NCBI GenBank assembly: GCA_947561395.2
Contig: OX387185.1
Location: 18,440,366 to 18,504,365 of the forward strand
Reading direction: 5' to 3'
Source of the DNA: Buxus sempervirens
Lineage: Eukaryota > Streptophyta > Magnoliopsida > Buxales > Buxaceae
Length of the DNA: 64,000 nt
The notes under the pieces are model-generated. The model was given only the letters and a program-made list of their open reading frames with translations. It was not told the DNA's origin and ran no database searches. Position 1 is the first letter of the stretch. Each line of letters opens with the position of its first letter. The translations under genes were made by a program, and so were the position numbers. This document shows, in pieces, positions 22,209 to 33,691 of the stretch.

Positions 22209-23845
22209 TGTAGACACCCCAAATTGCACTACAAAATGAGAAAATAATGAAAACATGTAATTGGGATTTAAAACAAGGCAAAAATGCATGAAAATCAATA
22301 ATTTAAGCCTTGCCCGTATTGTATCTACGGGCTGAGCTCACCCGAATTGTATATACGGTCACGCAGCGCCCGTAATACATATACGGACACCACTGGACCG
22401 TGAATCATTTACGAGCACATTAGATTTGTGCGAGTTTTATTCTTTCTCTATTTCTGAGCCTTATCTTTAGTCCAATATCCCTTTAAATGAGCGAATTATA
22501 TCTTTTATTCGTTCGGATTATCTTTGTTGGCCATGAATGGGCATTATCCTTGTGTTTAACTCAATATGAAACTCTATCTTGCCAAACCTTGGACCAACCA
22601 TGCCCCTGTGTTTGCCTATAAATAGAGGGCCTTTCCTCAAGCAAAAGGCCACGAAAATTTTGAAGTCCAAGGAGCTCCAAGAGAAGAGAGGAATCCCTAC
22701 TGCTCTGCTTGCTCAATCCAGGTAAGTCCCTTTTCAGTTTTATTTTCTGTCTTCAATTCTAGAAGTAATAGGATCTTCTCCATTGCTGTAGAATAAGGCC
22801 ATCTTTTATTCTGTATTCCTAAACTTTTCTCTAAGTACCTCAAGAGTCTCTCTAGCCGTAAAACGTAAAGAGAGAGCTAGGGGAAAGGGGAACATGTGGA
22901 TTCCTAGAATAGAACCCCATATCTGTTTTTCTCCTTTTTTCTAGAATAAGGCCTTTGATTGTGTTTGTGTACCCAAACCTATCTCTAAGTACCTTAAGAA
23001 TCCTCTTTAGCCGTAAAACGTGAAGAGAGAGCTAGGGGAAAAGAGAACAGGTGGATCCGTAGGGTAGACCCCCATGTGCTCTAATCTGTGAGATGTGGCT
23101 GCTTTTGATATCCTCATCATGTTTTAATGATTTTATACCTGGATTAATCATATGAATCCATGATGTTTATATCATGAGATCCCCACTTTTTTCTAAACTT
23201 TGGATTTTCACCACTTTTGCAGCTACAGCACTGTTTTCGTGATTTTTGAGATATTATGCTAAGATCCTCAATCTATCATGATCAATATGATAGATCTGGA
23301 TTCAAAAGCCTGAAAGTAATTTCTAAGGTTTCATGATGTGGTTTTTGAGTCCTTTTTCATTATTGAGAGTAGACCCTAGGGTCTAAGATCTCCCCTTTTG
23401 ATGTTCTTCATCAACGTGGGTTTTTTTGGTTTTAATTTCTTGATTTAATATGAAATTTGGGCTATATCTATGTCCTGGATTGTTCAAGTTCAATTCTGCA
23501 ATATTTTATAAAATCATATTTTTCTAGATTTCTAGAATTTAACTTGAAGCCAGATTTTTGAAGTTTTCACTTTAGATTGGTTTTATTTGATTTTATCTCA
23601 ATTTTATTTTAATCATGAAACCCTAGGAATGGTATGATCATATTTGAAAGTTCTGGATCAATCAGGCTATTCGTATCTGGTTGTTTTTTTTAGAGGGTTA
23701 TTTTTACCCTAAATTTGCCTTTTGTGCTTATTTGATATTTTGGTGTCCATTCACACCTAAACAGAATGGTGGCGACTCTGTGTTTTTAACCAATCCTGTG
23801 TGATGACCGGGAAGTCATTGAATTGATTTTTTCCCATGTCTCACA
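22209..23845 (+). repeat. Tat-1 3' LTR
   Basis: Starts TGTAGACACCCC directly after the PPT and ends ...CATGTCTCACA. 1637 bp. It holds the U3 dyad array (22313-22415), a TATA box (TATAAATAG, 22617-22625), the splice donor near 22723 and a region matching the 5' LTR throughout, apart from a ~170-bp deletion near 23670. The right flank (ctcac) continues into Tat-3 gag. Confidence 0.9.
22313..22415 (+). promoter_or_regulatory. U3 dyad array of Tat-1 LTR
   Basis: Four 19-bp units at 22313, 22341, 22369 and 22397, exactly 28 bp apart. The first is the best match: CCCGTA, 7 bp, TACGGG. They lie ~200 bp upstream of the TATA box. A remnant of the same array is at 2824-2857 in the 5' LTR. Confidence 0.82.
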
Positions 23846-24619
23846 CTCACGGACTCATCTTTTCCCTTGCTCATCCTCATCATGTCATACTGGTTTGGCA
23901 CGATCTCCGAGTTGAACCTGTATTGTGCCAAGAAGGCATCTGCCAAGTCCTTCCACATTCTTATCCTTCCATGATCCAAGGTGGCAAACCACCAAAAGCA
24001 GCTCCAGTTAAGCTCCTCTGGAAGAGCTGAATCAGTATGCCGTCATCCCGGCCAAACTGGCATAAAGCCTCGTAGTATAACTTCAAATGGCTCATTGGGC
24101 AGCCCGTGCCATCATATTTATCAAAATCTGGGCATTTAAATTTGGCCGGTAGACTTACATCGGGGTATAGGCACATGTCTTTGAAATTTGTGCCTCCGAA
24201 TGCATTCACCCCTTTCACTTCCCTCAGTTCATTTTGTATCCTCTCCAGCTTATTCATGAACTTATTTTCCATCTCCTCCCTCATTTTTTCCTTCTCTTTT
24301 TCTTCTCAAATTCAGTTTCCTCCTCCCTGATCAGTATAGGTTCAAGAATTGGTTGGTGAAATTCAGGTTGAGGTGGAATTGGTATTTAAGGTTCTGGTGA
24401 TGGCGCTTTTTGAGTTGAAGAAGCTTGGTTTTGAGCTGCTTGGGCTTGGGCTTGGACTTGGTTATACAGTAGTGTTTCCAACAGCTTAGACATCCCAGCC
24501 ACCTGCTCTTGAAGCTGATGAAACTCTTGAGCAGATACAGTTGGTTGGTTCTCCGGATTCATTCTGACAGCTTTGGATCTTAGCAAGTATGGACTTCGAT
24601 GTGTAGCAATGATTGCCAC
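23846..24619 (-). pseudogene. gag: gag N-terminal fragment (Tat-3)
   Basis: Minus-strand continuation of the Gag at 1-1120. From 24619 downward it reads an AIIATHRSPYLLRS segment, MNPENQ, a Gln-rich stretch and then the gag domain (KFKCPDFDKYDGTG, LFQRSLTGA). Several small indels break the frame (one between 24386 and 24284, another near 23990). It ends at DESV, exactly where the Tat-1 3' LTR abuts, which shows that Tat-1 inserted here. The ATG of the MNPE start is probably the translation start. Confidence 0.82.
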
Positions 24620-24846
24620 AAAGAGAAACCTGGTAAAAGAAGAGAAAAAGAAACATAATTCAACTCAAACTCACACTATTTATGGATGCATGTACGCATG
24701 TTTGGGTGAACATGAGTTTGAATTACAATTTTTTTTTTTTTTTTGCTTTTCTTATTTTTTTATCTTTTTTCTTTTCTTTGTTTTGGTCGAAATTGACCTT
24801 GTGAAGAGAAGTGCTGGGCCTCGCCCTCTAGTGTAAAAGTAGCTAA
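24620..24846 (-). other. Tat-3 leader next to gag
   Basis: Matches the Tat-1 sequence just upstream of gag (for example the gggtgaacatgagtttg region against 6870-6900). It contains the acceptor AG (24631-24630) and a long T run at 24729-24744. It meets truncated Tekay gag at about 24846. Confidence 0.6.
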
Positions 24847-25236
24847 TCACACCTTCTTGTCCTCCAGACAGTCCATCGTATCAAACATACGCTCAACTCT
24901 GGCCACCCAACTCTCCACCTCCAACGGATGTGGAACTCCATGGAAGGGCGGGGCAGTCAACTTCCGAAACTGATCAATGTCCCTCAAGGACAACTCCTCT
25001 CCCATCCGCTGCTGATCCACTGCAGCTCCTTGACCGTTCTGGTGGCCATTTCCATTCCCAGTTTGGCTCATCCTCTCCTCCATTTCCATCGCAAGGAGGT
25101 GGGTGAGTGAGCCAAAAGCAGCCCAAATGTCCTCCACTTGTGGTGGAGCCCCATGTGGCGGCGCCGGTGGATGCTCCTGGGGTATATCCTCACCTGGAGG
25201 ATCTAAAGGCCTCGCTCGTCTACCTCTACCAGCCAT
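24847..25236 (-). pseudogene. gag: Truncated chromovirus (Tekay-like) gag
   Basis: N-terminal part of Gag of a Tekay/Del-type chromovirus. I chose the ATG at 25236 (MAGRGRRARPL) because upstream codons lack an ATG. It is Arg-rich, then Pro-rich, and the last third (FRKLTAPPFHGV.HPLEVESWV..VERMFDTM.C) is the start of the retrotransposon gag domain. Coding stops at DKKV, where the element is cut off and Tat-3 leader begins. The LTR and PBS lie just upstream on the same strand, so this identifies the owner of the Tekay-like LTR family in this window. Confidence 0.8.
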
Positions 25237-25372
25237 GTGTTCTTGCAAACATATAACACTATATTAGTTAGGAATTCTCTTCTAATCCTCATGGTTCTAT
25301 CTAACGTACACACAATATCCCCAAGGTTTCCTAAGGTCGTACTACTTAGGAACTTCTAATTCCAGCTTGAGG

Positions 25373-25384
25373 TCTCTGATACCA
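25373..25384 (-). promoter_or_regulatory. Primer binding site, tRNA-iMet type
   Basis: On the minus strand TGGTATCAGAGA begins four bases after the LTR end, the usual initiator tRNA-Met complementary PBS of chromoviruses. Confidence 0.8.
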
Positions 25385-25388
25385 TCTC

Positions 25389-27661
25389 TGTAACGCCCCC
25401 GGATCCGTGTTGTTCAATAAAGGTATAACACGTCTCACGGAGTGTTATGTACAGGCCCATAACTAATGTGATCACTGGATAATCACATAAGATATATCAT
25501 ATGAGAGTGCACAACAAATCTCGACTAGGAAGTCTAAAATAATATTTGATTATAGTCAAACGAATCAACAACAATCCACTTTATTACATTTCCCAAATCA
25601 AACGAGTCAAAGTTCCAAACCAAAATAAACCTACTAGTCTATGGTACGTAGTAATAGTCCTCCTCCCTATAAGTTTCAGTCGAATCTACCCCAGTATGCG
25701 CCTCACCACGAGTATCTAAAAACAAAACAAAACAAACGGAATGAGATACGAATATCTCAGCGAGTAGCATATGCATGCAGAAATAGTTGTCAACAATTAT
25801 AAATATGCCACGATAAAAAACGAACACAAGTAAGTCAATAAAGATAATTCTGAATTATAAATCCAAATCCCAATAACAGTTTACACAAAGACCAACCACA
25901 AATACCGATTTAACATCGATGGTCAATGTCATGACTATTGCGTAAATTGGTTAATTAACATGCCAAGGAGACATCCACACCTCCATGTACACAGTTCCGG
26001 ACTACTCAGGGTTTTGGAGCTCTGAAATGACGGCCTACTCAGGGTTTCGTCATCCAATGCCGGCCTACTCCAGGTATCGGCATTGACAACCAGGCCTACT
26101 CAGGGTTTCTGGCTGCTCTACACCGGTCGTAGCAACACACAAGGCTATGCAATTACACCAATAAACAATACCATCACATTACTAAGCTTATACAAGGATC
26201 CAGGAGAAGCTAAACCAAAACAGAAAAACAATTTCATAAACTCACCACTGTCAACACATTAAACCCACCACTGCCATCACCATGTATAACACAATACAAC
26301 TCAACACAGATCACTCCGGACTAGAATCATACTCATGGAACTTCAGTAGACATTCTAACCCAATACACAAATTCATATCAATAGTATAATCCTTTACTCA
26401 CACAAAGACAATTTTTCGTAATCCGGTTCAACACCTTGCAATCCGTTAAAACTCAAGTTAAACAAGTTCACAAACCAGAAAATATGTAAAACATGGATAG
26501 AACTATAAAACTAACTCAGGGTATCAAGAACAGGAATTAAACTACAAACAGTCCTTTGAATATCACTTTTGGAAACTCATAAAACATACCAATCATAGAC
26601 CCAATGATCTCCGAATGTTTTGAGCATATCATAATACTTCTAACATCCAAATCTTGTTTTTGGCTAAGAGGTTTAAGCCTGACAGCACCAAAAATGGCCT
26701 CAACATGGTCAGTCGCACATCCCCTGGAAAAATGGAGGGTGCGTTGACCTCAGCCCCTTGGCGCACTCGGCGCCAGCTCAGCGGACCCAAAATTTTACAT
26801 GCGGCAAGGAGATGTAGCTGGCAGCAACCCGGCGAATACCCCCTTGTTCTTCTCGGTAAAATTTTACTCGCTGTTAATGCAATATACCTATGACTGTCCT
26901 AGTTTCAAGCCTCTATAACGATTTTTCTATGCTTCTACTATCTTCAATAGACGATTAAACTCGATTGGAAATTAATCCTAACACATTACATGTTACAACT
27001 CTATAATCTCTTCGAAAACCCAGTCCGAAATTAAAATATTTCCACAACCATGCATTACGACTGATCTCAGAAATCAAAACCCAAAACTCAAATTAAAACG
27101 ATGCTACTCACCTGTTATATGCTCAAATCCCTACAACTGCAACTCTGAGAACCGAAAGCTCCGATATCGATCTTCGGCCCAGATTTTCCTCCGATCAAAA
27201 ATGGTTTTCTGAACACTCGCTGATCGACAAGAACACTACAAGTCTGCTCTTCTTCCCAAAGCCCTAGAAATCCAGCCGCCAATTCCCTCCTATTCAAAGT
27301 GCCAAACCTACACTCCGAGTACACTAAGTATTTATACTCGCCCTACCCAACTCATGGTTCGCTGCATGCTCGCCCACGCATCTCCCTACATGCGCAACTT
27401 TTCCAGCCGTTTGACCTAATGAATCTATTCCCCACCTAATTGCCCACATACACATAAACAGTTTATTTGTAAACGACTGAATTCAAACAGAAAATAGTTC
27501 AAATTATAATCAGCATGTTACTAACCTTAATTTATCTTGCTTCCACGTCTAATGTCTCGAATTCCCATTATACCCCTACTTGACAGATCTCTGAAAATTT
27601 CACCCATACAGACTTATTAATTCTCATAAACAATGATTATGTAGAAATTTTTGGGTTTACA
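25389..27661 (-). repeat. Tekay-like 5' LTR (family A, minus strand)
   Basis: 2273-bp LTR reading from TGTAAACCC (27661) to GGGGCGTTACA (25389) on the minus strand, followed by PBS and gag. It has a TATA box (TATAAATAC, 27336-27328), a donor CAG|GTGAGTAGC (GT at 27111-27110), a GC-rich block near 26700-26830, the 'gagtaggccg' minisatellite (about 25995-26125) and the hairpin/acceptor/exon module. Predicted LTR intron 27111->25716, 1396 nt. The element's 3' part is missing, so no TSD can be shown; the right flank is tagac. Confidence 0.8.
25639..25758 (-). other. LTR hairpin, 3' splice site and EEDYYY exon
   Basis: Hairpin gagata/cgaa/tatctc (plus coordinates 25743-25758), acceptor AG at 25717-25716, exon 25715->25639 ending EEDYYYVP and TAG. 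Confidence 0.6.
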
Positions 27662-28648
27662 TAGACAACCCAGAGAGATTGATGTTTGAAATTCATAGGC
27701 TTTCAAATGGCCCAAAAAGGTTATGTCTAAAATTCAGAGGCTTTTAAACGACCCAAAAAGGTTGATGTTTGAAATTCAGAGGCTTTCAAACGGCCCAAAA
27801 AGGTTGTATCTAAAATTCAGAGGCTTTTAGACGGCCCAAAGAGAAGGTTTCTAGAATTACTTAGGCTTATAGAGGCCTATGAATTGGTTGGTATGAAAAA
27901 GACCATCCAAAGAGTTGTTGGAATATTTTAGGGCTTCCAATGTCCCACAAGATACGAATTGGTTGGCACGAAAAAGGCCATCCAAAGAGTTGTTGGAATA
28001 TTTTAGGGCTTCCAACATGTCCCACAAGATATGAATTGGTTGGCACGAAAAAGGCCATCCAAAAAGGTTGTTGGAATATTTTAGGGCTTCCAACGTGCTA
28101 TAGGATACAAATTGGAATTAAGGCTTCCAAAGCCTCCTGAAATTACTCAGGCTTTCAGGAGCCTATGAAGGGTTCTAGAATCACGCAAGCTTCTAGGTGC
28201 TTATAAGGATAAAGATCTGAAATTTCAGGCTTTCAGAGGCCTATGAGTTTCTAAATTAAGGCTTTAGAAGGCCTAAGAGGTTAAAAAAAATCTGAAATTC
28301 AAAGGCTTTCAGAGGCCCATAGAAATTTTGGAGAAAATCTGAAATTCAAAGGCTTTCAGAGGCCCACAGAAATTTTGGAGAAAATCTGAAATTCAAAAGC
28401 TTCTACAGGCCCACAGAAATTTTGTAGAAAATTTGAAATTCAAGGGCTTTCAGAGGCCCATGGAAATTTTGGAGGAAATCTGAAATTCAAGGGCTTTCAG
28501 AGGCCCATGGAAATTTTGGAGGAAATCTGAAATTCAAGGGCTTCCAGAGTCCCATCGAAGTTTTGGAGAAAATCTGAAATTCAAGGGCTTTCAGAGGCCC
28601 ATGGAAGAAATTTTTTCTTTTTTTTTTAGACTTTTGATTTGATTCTTT
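27662..28648 (-). repeat. Tat-3 leader minisatellites
   Basis: Minus-strand leader of Tat-3. At 28270-28610 the same core as in Tat-1 (tctgaaattcaaaggctttc on the plus strand) repeats about 7-8 times with ~57-bp period. At 27840-28100 a different ~80-bp unit (ttggcacgaaaaaggccat.. ttggaatattttagggc) repeats three times. At 27700-27840 shorter degenerate units occur. No coding potential; open frames here are repeat artefacts. Confidence 0.75.
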
Positions 28649-29227
28649 TGTAAGCGTCTCATTTTTGCGCTCCCAGAAGAGCCGGAAATGCAAAACCCAG
28701 CTAAAAAGTCAAACCTTGAGGGGTCGAAAAGTTGACTTTTTGATCAAGTGAAAATTGACCACCTTGATTTATCTCAATGGATAGAGAATCCCAACACGAG
28801 TCCAACGCAACTGAGTTTGCAGGAATCGGAGTCCGGATGAAGGTTCTGCAAGCCGGTCAAGCTTAAAGGGGAGCCACAAGTTGACTTTTTGCCGAACCTC
28901 GTGCCAGATGCTTGGCCCTATGTCATTGGATATAGGGCTCCGATACTGTTCTAACGCAACTGAGTTTGCTCAAATCGGAGTCCGAATGAAGGAGATATGA
29001 GCTGTCGAAGTTTCGGAGCAGCAAAACCGGAAATTGCACACGTGGCGAAGAAACTGCACACGTGGCGACAAACGCAGCAAAATATCTCAGGGGGCGATCT
29101 TTAAATATCCAAAACTTGCCAAATATCTCTGGGACTAAACCAAAACTCGCAGGGGGCAATCTGCAGATATCTAAAAGTGTCAAATCGGTCAAGTCGAGGG
29201 GCAAATCTGTAATTCTTTTGATTTGTA

Positions 29228-29487
29228 TCCGACCAAATATGTCGGATACACATATTTTTGTGTATCCGACATATATTGTCGGAGACAAAAGATTTTCTAA
29301 GCGAGATTCACGCCGATTCCCCGACAAATTCGCAGCGGCATTAAAATTCCAAATTATTATGTTTTGTATCCGATATTTAATATCGGATACAAGTAGAACT
29401 TATTGTATCCGACCATATAGGTCAGATAGACTAAGTATGTAGTGTATCCGACCTATATGGTCGGATACATTAAGTTGCCTATTTAAG
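29228..29487 (+). promoter_or_regulatory. Dyad array and TATA of Tat-2 LTR
   Basis: Five dyads with half-sites TCCGAC/GTCGGA (often extended to GTATCCGAC/GTCGGATAC), all with a 7-bp gap, starting at 29228, 29265, 29369, 29408 and 29447 (spacing 37 or 39 where adjacent). The last ends 15 bp before TATTTAAG at 29480. Confidence 0.8.
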
Positions 29488-32230
29488 GGGCCAGTAGCCC
29501 CCTTTCTTGGGGTTGGCTCCTTCTGGTGGTCTTAGCCTTTTTTCTCCCTCCTTGACCAACCCGAATGCTCTTCTCTCCAGCCTCATTTGCTCCCACGTCC
29601 ATCATATACCAGTTCCATATCATCTAATCCCTTGTCCTTCTCCTTTTCTTCATCTCTCACTCATCCACAAGAAGGAGAGTTTGCTGTTGCTGTTGGTGGT
29701 GCTCAAAGTGCTGCTCCAGCTCTTGACCAAGTCCAAGTGGAGGTGAAGCACACCCCCAAAACAGCTTGTAAACCCAAGGTATGTAATCTTGCATGGTGGT
29801 GTTTAACATATATGAGCATTTATCTGTTTAGAGCATGTAGGCTCTCATACTTGCTATAGGATCCCATTTGTGCATGGCTTGTGAGTTTCTTCCCATTTTT
29901 ATTGTCTCTTCACATCCCCCGTGGGATATTACCCTTCTAAGGTAAGAGAGGTAACCCACTAGTAGCCAAAAGTGAGGAAGAGACGGCTTCATATTTGATT
30001 TAAAAGATTTGGAGGTCCCTGGGAAGCAGCTGCAACTGTTGTTTTGTGTGGTGATGATCTCTTCCCCTTCGAAGGAGGAGCATGTTCCTCATAAAACCTC
30101 TCTAATGTACCCCCCATGTAACCCCCTATCTCCTTTCTTATGATCTTTCTCTCCTCTCCATGGTTATCACTTGCTGATTTTTCATCTTACCAATGGGGTA
30201 CTCTCTCTTTATTTACATATCTGGAGATGGCATGATAGATGAGTATATGTGAGGGTACCTCCATGTTAATGTTGTGAGTATGTGCGCATATGCAACCCCA
30301 CGACCATGCTCCCACCCCCTTCTATCTTGCTGTATTTTTTTTTTGCACAATAATGTGTTCTTTGGAGTGCTACTAACAACACATGGTTAGTGGGGTTTTA
30401 GTTGCCAATTAGCTTGCTGTCCTGGCATGCTTTGGTATCTCAAAACCCCTCCCTAGTGCAGCATCCGAGCCAGGACAGTCATGCCATCTACCTCCTGGTA
30501 CGACAGCTGTCCCCAAAAGGTTTCCCCACACCCACCTATGCATGTAAGCCCCAGATGGTTTGCTGTTATGAGTTATGGCTGCCCCCCTTTCTTTTTCTGT
30601 TTTGATAATTGCTTCACAGACATGCTCCCCCAACCCCTTTGGCTGTGGCCGTATCCTTCTTGGAGCACCTAATTGTTCTAGGTAGCATGCTTCCCTTTAC
30701 CCCACAGCACCCCTTGCCATGACCCAGGTGCGTTGCTGCTAGAGATAGCAGCAAACCCCCACTGTTTGCTGCTGTCCCAGCAGGTTTGGAGGACTAAAAC
30801 CACCCCCGGTTTTAGCCCCTAAGAGCCGTGCATGAACCCCCCCTCTCCTATCTCTTTTAGGTTATCTTTTAGCACCTCTTAGCATGCTTAGATACCATAG
30901 TAGTTGTTGTTCCTCTCTGGTACAGCAAGCTTTTTTTTCTTACTTGCGTTGCATGTGAGCATAAGTAGTGTGCTTTACTGTTTGAAACCTTTGCCATGCT
31001 CACCATCCCCCCCCCCCCCCTGTTGTGATATGGATTAGCCCATGCATGCATGCTTTCCCCTTCCCAACATCCATGTATTCCGAGCCCCATTGCTTGCTTA
31101 ACCCTTCTTTATTCGTTGTTGTACCTGTACCCACAGCAAGACCTTTGTTATCTCTTGATAATGTGTACATGATGTACCTTTTTATTGGATTATTTTGGAT
31201 ATGTGTCCCCCACCATTTGCTGTTTTGATCCTTAAGCCTACCCCCATACCCATAGCCCACCAGCACTTCCCCTCACCTAGCACAATAACATATGAATGCA
31301 TGCTCCCATCCCCTTTAACCTCGCTGTTTTAAGCCCACCAACAGCCCTCCTTTGCCCCCCTTGGATTTCTATTTTCTCCTTGTGCTTTAGTATACCCCAT
31401 GTCATGCCACTATTATGCGCATAAACCTATGCCCAGTTGGCTTCCTTATGCCTACCATTTTTCATGTGATAATGGGCTCGTTGATAAGCTGTTGTTTGGG
31501 CTAATGAATTGTTGTTTATGTTTGTGTATTAGCATACTTCTTGGCATGCATTGCAAGCTTATTGTGCTCCTTAGTGAGTCAATGTCTTTAGCTGCTGTTA
31601 TTTTTATTGTCGTTGATTCCACGGTGCTATAGCAGGTATGCTTGTGTGGAAACTAAGTAGAACAAAATACCTTGCTGTTGGGCTTGATTCTTGTTGCATT
31701 AAAGTGATGCCCTTGTGCGCACGTCGTGCCCGTGCGAGGGCGCGCGCAAAAGCAAGGGGAGAATAGGGGTTAGGAGTCGCCACTGCCTGATGGGGTGCAG
31801 GCAAATACCTGGATGCCCTAAGGATGTCTATTTTGGTCTGCAGCTTGAGATTCTGAGAAAGGGCTCGGTTACGGCCTGGGGAAGTCCGTAGACACCCCGT
31901 CGGTTTGACGGGTCCCTTGGGTTTCCTGGTTTGCGAGTCAACTCAATTCTAAATTCACCCTACTTCTATGCCAGCATGCACATTTTATTGGTCCAGGTGG
32001 GGGCCACCAAGGTTGTGTGGGTCCCCTTCTCTTTTATTTGATTTGATCTTTTTATCCAGATGATGTTGGTCTGATGTGGACCCCGTTGGAAGGCCCACAA
32101 GATGCCAATTTGGGCTTTAGTGAAAGCCCAAGTCTCATTTGGGGTTACGTTGGATAACCCCATTTATTGGATTGGTAATTTGGTTTGGGGGTTGATTAAT
32201 TACACAGAATTGGTGGGTTTACTGGGCCTA

Positions 32231-32305
32231 ACTGCAGAACAGGTGCGGTTTGGCCCGAACCGCGCATATTGTGCGGTTAGAGCCAAACCACCCTGTGTAT
32301 GCGGT
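32231..32305 (-). promoter_or_regulatory. Second dyad array in solo Tat LTR
   Basis: Three units at 32231, 32259 and 32287, exactly 28 bp apart, half-sites ACCGCG/TGCGGT with a 7-bp gap. Located in the transcribed (R/U5) part, far downstream of the TATA box. Confidence 0.75.
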
Positions 32306-33399
32306 TTTGGCACAGAAAGCCCAAAAGGCAGTTTTTCATGGGGTTTTGGGTTCCTAGGTCTCTTGTGATGTTTCAGCAAGGTCTGGGCCCCTATGTGGGC
32401 CCACGATGGTTCAGAGAGGGGAAAACCCCTCCTTTGGTCTCTTTTGAGCTCTACGATTCAAGCAAAGGCGGAGGGGAGAAGGCCTAGGGCTTGCCTCTTC
32501 CCTTTTTACACCACGACCAGCAGGGAAGTAGGGACTTGATTGTCCGTACCTTTGTTCCTTTCATGCCACATAACAACAAGCAAATGGGGGGTATAACAGT
32601 AGGTACGTTGGGGGCATGCTAGCATACAAATATAGTAAGTTAAATGGGGCCAAGGGGAGGCACGTTAAGGATTCAAAACAACAGCACACTAAAGGGAAGA
32701 AGGGACCATGCTCACACATACAAACATGCATATTTTGCCATCCCTAAACATGCCGAAACCAGTACCTCATTGGGTGCAAAAGTATATCACTAAGAAAGAA
32801 AGAGAAGGGGGGTTACATAGGGGTACAACGGATTGGCCATGCAAGAGGGAACATGCTCCCTCCAAAAGTAATCAAAACACAGCAAAATAGTAGCTTAAAT
32901 GCCCTAGAAGCATTCAAGAAGTCTCTCACCCTGCCTTGGAACAAAACGTATGGTCCCCCCTTACCATGGGGGACTCACTTATCTTAGTGGGATCACAAAC
33001 AAGGGAAGAGAAAGAGACAAAGAGGATAGATGCATGCTATGAACACTAAACAAACTAATGAACACTAAACCAACTCATTTCAATTTATGTTAAGCAAAGT
33101 GCAATGGAGAACATTACCTAGGGTTTAGACACCCTAGAGAAGTGTATTTGAACCCCCTTTGGGCAAACAAAACGGCTGGAGCTCCTCCTTTTGGCACCAA
33201 TAGTAGCTCTTCCTCTTATTCTCCAAGTTCTTGAGTGGGAAAGAAGAGAGTGGAGAGGGGTAGGATGGTCAAAGGAAGAGTGTTTTGGGTTTGGGGGAGC
33301 TAGGTGGGGCAAAAGGAGGGTTTTCGTATCAGAGGCAGTGGAGGAGAAGTAGTGGAGATCAGCCAAAAGAAGCCAACCCCTGTCTACTGTTCGGATTTT

Positions 33400-33691
33400 C
33401 TATTTATAGAAAACAGAGACAAAACCGCATACTCAGTGCGGTTCTGCCAAAAATGAACAGTAACTGCACATATCGTGCGGTTTTGGTCAAAACCGCAGGG
33501 TATGCACAGTTTTATCCTTATCTTTTCAGCAATGATTAGGGGACAAACTGGTCAGGCGTGCCATGCAACCGCACTTACAGTGCGGTTACTTTTCGCGCGC
33601 CGCTTGCACTAATTGGCTCGCGTAAACGGTGGCTGAAAAAATCAACCGCACACCATATGCGGTTGCGAAGCAACCGCATATTGTGTGCGAT
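33400..33691 (-). promoter_or_regulatory. U3 dyads and TATA of solo Tat LTR
   Basis: Dyads ACCGCA/TGCGGT with a 7-bp gap at 33424, 33463, 33568, 33644 and 33673; a degenerate one near 33492. The nearest is 15 bp from the minus-strand TATA box at 33400-33409. Confidence 0.78.

Larger units (their letters stand above)
2818..23845 (+). mobile_element. Tat-1: Ty3/gypsy Tat-lineage element with two antisense genes
   Basis: A nearly complete ~21 kb element: 5' LTR (lacking its first ~170 bp), PBS at 4452, long leader with dyad and minisatellite arrays, gag-pro-RT-RNaseH-archaeal-type RNaseH-integrase in sense (7023-14237), two intron-containing antisense genes (16946->15140 and 20286->17415), PPT at 22195 and 3' LTR 22209-23845. 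The two RNase H domains place it in the Tat clade. LTRs differ by about 12 sites in 300 hand-compared bases plus a ~170-bp indel. It is inserted in the gag of Tat-3. The right flank after the LTR is ctcac; the left duplication is deleted, so the TSD cannot be verified. Several stops and a frameshift make it non-coding as it stands. Confidence 0.88.

Noticed and set aside
29507-31632. Several 60-90-codon frames in the C-rich part of the Tat-2 LTR
   Set aside because: No similarity, no consistent frame, and the region is LTR R/U5.
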